From: Natronoarchaeum philippinense
GTDB taxonomy: Archaea; Halobacteriota; Halobacteria; Halobacteriales; Natronoarchaeaceae
Assembly (NCBI RefSeq): GCF_900215575.1
Contig: NZ_OBEJ01000003.1
Location: forward strand, 372,001-436,000
Reading direction: 5' to 3'
DNA: 64,000 bases
Part shown: piece by piece, positions 62,895 through 64,000 of the stretch
Position numbering within the stretch: position 1 is the stretch's first letter
Layout: every line of letters starts with the position of its first letter
The notes under the pieces: generated by a model
The model's database searches: none
What the model saw: the letters and a program-made list of their open reading frames with translations, nothing else
What the model was told of the DNA's origin: nothing
Made by a program: the position numbers and the translations under genes

Positions 62895-64000
62895 TCAGGA
62901 CGGGACGACGGTGATCTGTCGCCGGCGGTCGATCGCACGCTCTAACTCCTCGGCGATGGCGCTGCCGCGCGAGACCTGCACCTCGCCGCCGCGGCTCACC
63001 GTCGCGGTGAAGAGATACTCCTCGTCGGCCTGCACTTCGACGGTCTCGCCGGCGTGGCCCTCGACGGGCACGATCACGTGCTGGGAGGTGATCTCGGGCT
63101 GGACGATCTGGCCGGGCTGGCCGCCCGAGGCGTCGCCGCCGCCGGACTGTCCGCCCGCACCGCCGCTACCCGAACCGGCGCCCGGCGGCTTCTCGTCGTG
63201 GGTGCGAACGTCGATGTCGATCCCAAGTCTGTTCTCCACGTCCTGAATGCGTCCGCCGCCTTTGCCGATGACCGTCGAGATGTCGTCGTCCTCGACGTAC
63301 ACCACGGCGCTGTTTTGACTCTTGAGTTCCACGTCGACGTGGCCCCGAGCGATCGACCGAATTTCGCGTTCGATCTCTTGACGGGCGATCCGGTCGACGC
63401 CGGCCTCGTCGCCGTCGTCCTCGTCGTTCAGCGGGACGGTGACGACCTGCCGGTTGAACGTGTAGATCTCGTAGGCGGGTTCGCCCGTCTCGAAGTCCTT
63501 GATGACGATTACCGGGCGGGCGAGGTCCTCTTCCATCAGGCCGTGGGGGACCTTCACCTCGGTCGCCACGTCGTAGACGGTGTGGACCTCGCCGGCCTCG
63601 ATGTAGACGACGGTGTCGACGACCTGTGGGATCATGCCGAGCTCGACCCGGCCGACCAGCCGCTGGAGGGCGTCGATCGCGCGCGTCGCGTGGACGACGC
63701 CGATCATGCCGACGCCGGCCAGCCGCATGTCCGCGAACACCTCGAAGTCGTCGGTCTTTCGCACCTCGTCGTAGATGGTGTAGTCGGGCCGGACCATCAG
63801 CAGCGAGTCGGCCGTCATCGCCATCTCGCCGCCCAGCTCTGTGTACTGAGTAATTTCAGGCCCGACCTGCAGGTCACGCGGCTTCTCCATCGTCTTGACG
63901 GAGTAGTCGCTGTCGACGAGGAAGTGCGCGACAGCTTGGGCGAACGTCGACTTCCCGGCGCCGGGGGATCCCGAGATGAGGATGCCGCGCTGGCGCTCTT
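62895..64000 (-). CDS. PINc/VapC-type ATPase with KH domain, C-terminal part (5' end outside window)
   Basis: The frame is open to the right window edge, so the N-terminal PIN domain is not visible. Visible from the edge: Walker A ILISGSPGAGKSTFAQAV, Walker B-like and Asp-box regions, then DYTIYDEVRKTDDFEVFADMRLAGVGM, a KH domain (DDISTVIGKGGGRIQDVENRLG), a Gly/Ser linker and a C-terminal beta-rich domain. This is the archaeal PilT N-terminus/ATPase/KH family linked to RNA processing or ribosome maturation. About 368 residues are present. Confidence 0.85.
   Translation of the reverse strand, partial: ERQRGILISGSPGAGKSTFAQAVAHFLVDSDYSVKTMEKPRDLQVGPEITQYTELGGEMAMTADSLLMVRPDYTIYDEVRKTDDFEVFADMRLAGVGMIGVVHATRAIDALQRLVGRVELGMIPQVVDTVVYIEAGEVHTVYDVATEVKVPHGLMEEDLARPVIVIKDFETGEPAYEIYTFNRQVVTVPLNDEDDGDEAGVDRIARQEIEREIRSIARGHVDVELKSQNSAVVYVEDDDISTVIGKGGGRIQDVENRLGIDIDVRTHDEKPPGAGSGSGGAGGQSGGGDASGGQPGQIVQPEITSQHVIVPVEGHAGETVEVQADEEYLFTATVSRGGEVQVSRGSAIAEELERAIDRRRQITVVPS

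Overview
The window comes from an extremely halophilic archaeon (class Halobacteria). The DNA is GC-rich. The proteins are strongly acidic. Promoters are TATA-like elements about 27-30 bases before start codons, often with no leader. The gene content is archaeal or haloarchaeal: a proteasome-activating nucleotidase, a FolC-FolP fusion, bacterio-opsin with its Bat regulator, Tat lipoproteins, SecDF, a PINc/KH ATPase and several small zinc-ribbon proteins. The genus cannot be fixed from the window. No transposase, CRISPR array, rRNA or plasmid-type replication gene was seen, so this looks like ordinary chromosome.

Layout. 0-3.1 kb: the C-terminal end of a Ski2-type helicase, a HAD phosphatase, an XRE-like regulator and a small membrane protein. 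3.2-8.0 kb: a light-energy cluster, all on the minus strand and in the order bat, bop, crtY, blh. It encodes a proton-pumping rhodopsin, both enzymes that turn lycopene into retinal, and a Bat regulator carrying an intact LOV blue-light motif. 8.1-16.2 kb: housekeeping genes (V-type ATPase subunit D, RNase HII, SecF-SecD, pyruvoyl arginine decarboxylase, PAN). 16.3-24.3 kb: a sugar island with a lipoprotein and two permeases, a divergent ATPase, a GH15 glucoamylase-type enzyme and a TrmB regulator. 24.4-34.5 kb: PepF, TruA, a xylose-dehydrogenase-like oxidoreductase divergent from a sugar-acid dehydratase, an S9 peptidase, an amino-acid permease and a glycosyltransferase. 34.5-44.2 kb: FolCP, rhodanese, GNAT, MATE, a DUF5814-type helicase, NUDIX and a run of small haloarchaeal proteins.

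44.2-49.4 kb is rich in RNA signals. There is a long palindromic element before pyrE, a tRNA-Gly-like gene with altered loops, a structured thrS leader, and a tRNA-Leu(UAA) gene followed by palindromic duplications of its own 3' end. 49.4-58.9 kb holds genes for inorganic carbon and nitrogen: ferredoxin, formate/nitrite-type channel, cyanase, both subunits of a DAB-type inorganic-carbon pump (DabB, DabA) and a ferredoxin-nitrite/sulfite reductase. 59-64 kb: a metal/siderophore-type binding lipoprotein under a palindromic operator, cyclophilin, a tiny zinc-ribbon protein, a BtuF-like protein and a PINc/KH ATPase cut by the window end.

How the genes may work together: the rhodopsin cluster makes its own chromophore and may be switched by blue light. 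The DAB pump, cyanase (which consumes bicarbonate and releases CO2 and ammonia), the FNT channel and nitrite reductase would together secure bicarbonate and reduced nitrogen. The strongest leads for undescribed biology are the RNA/palindrome elements at 44.3, 45.2-45.4 and 49.0-49.3 kb and the LOV-Bat regulator.
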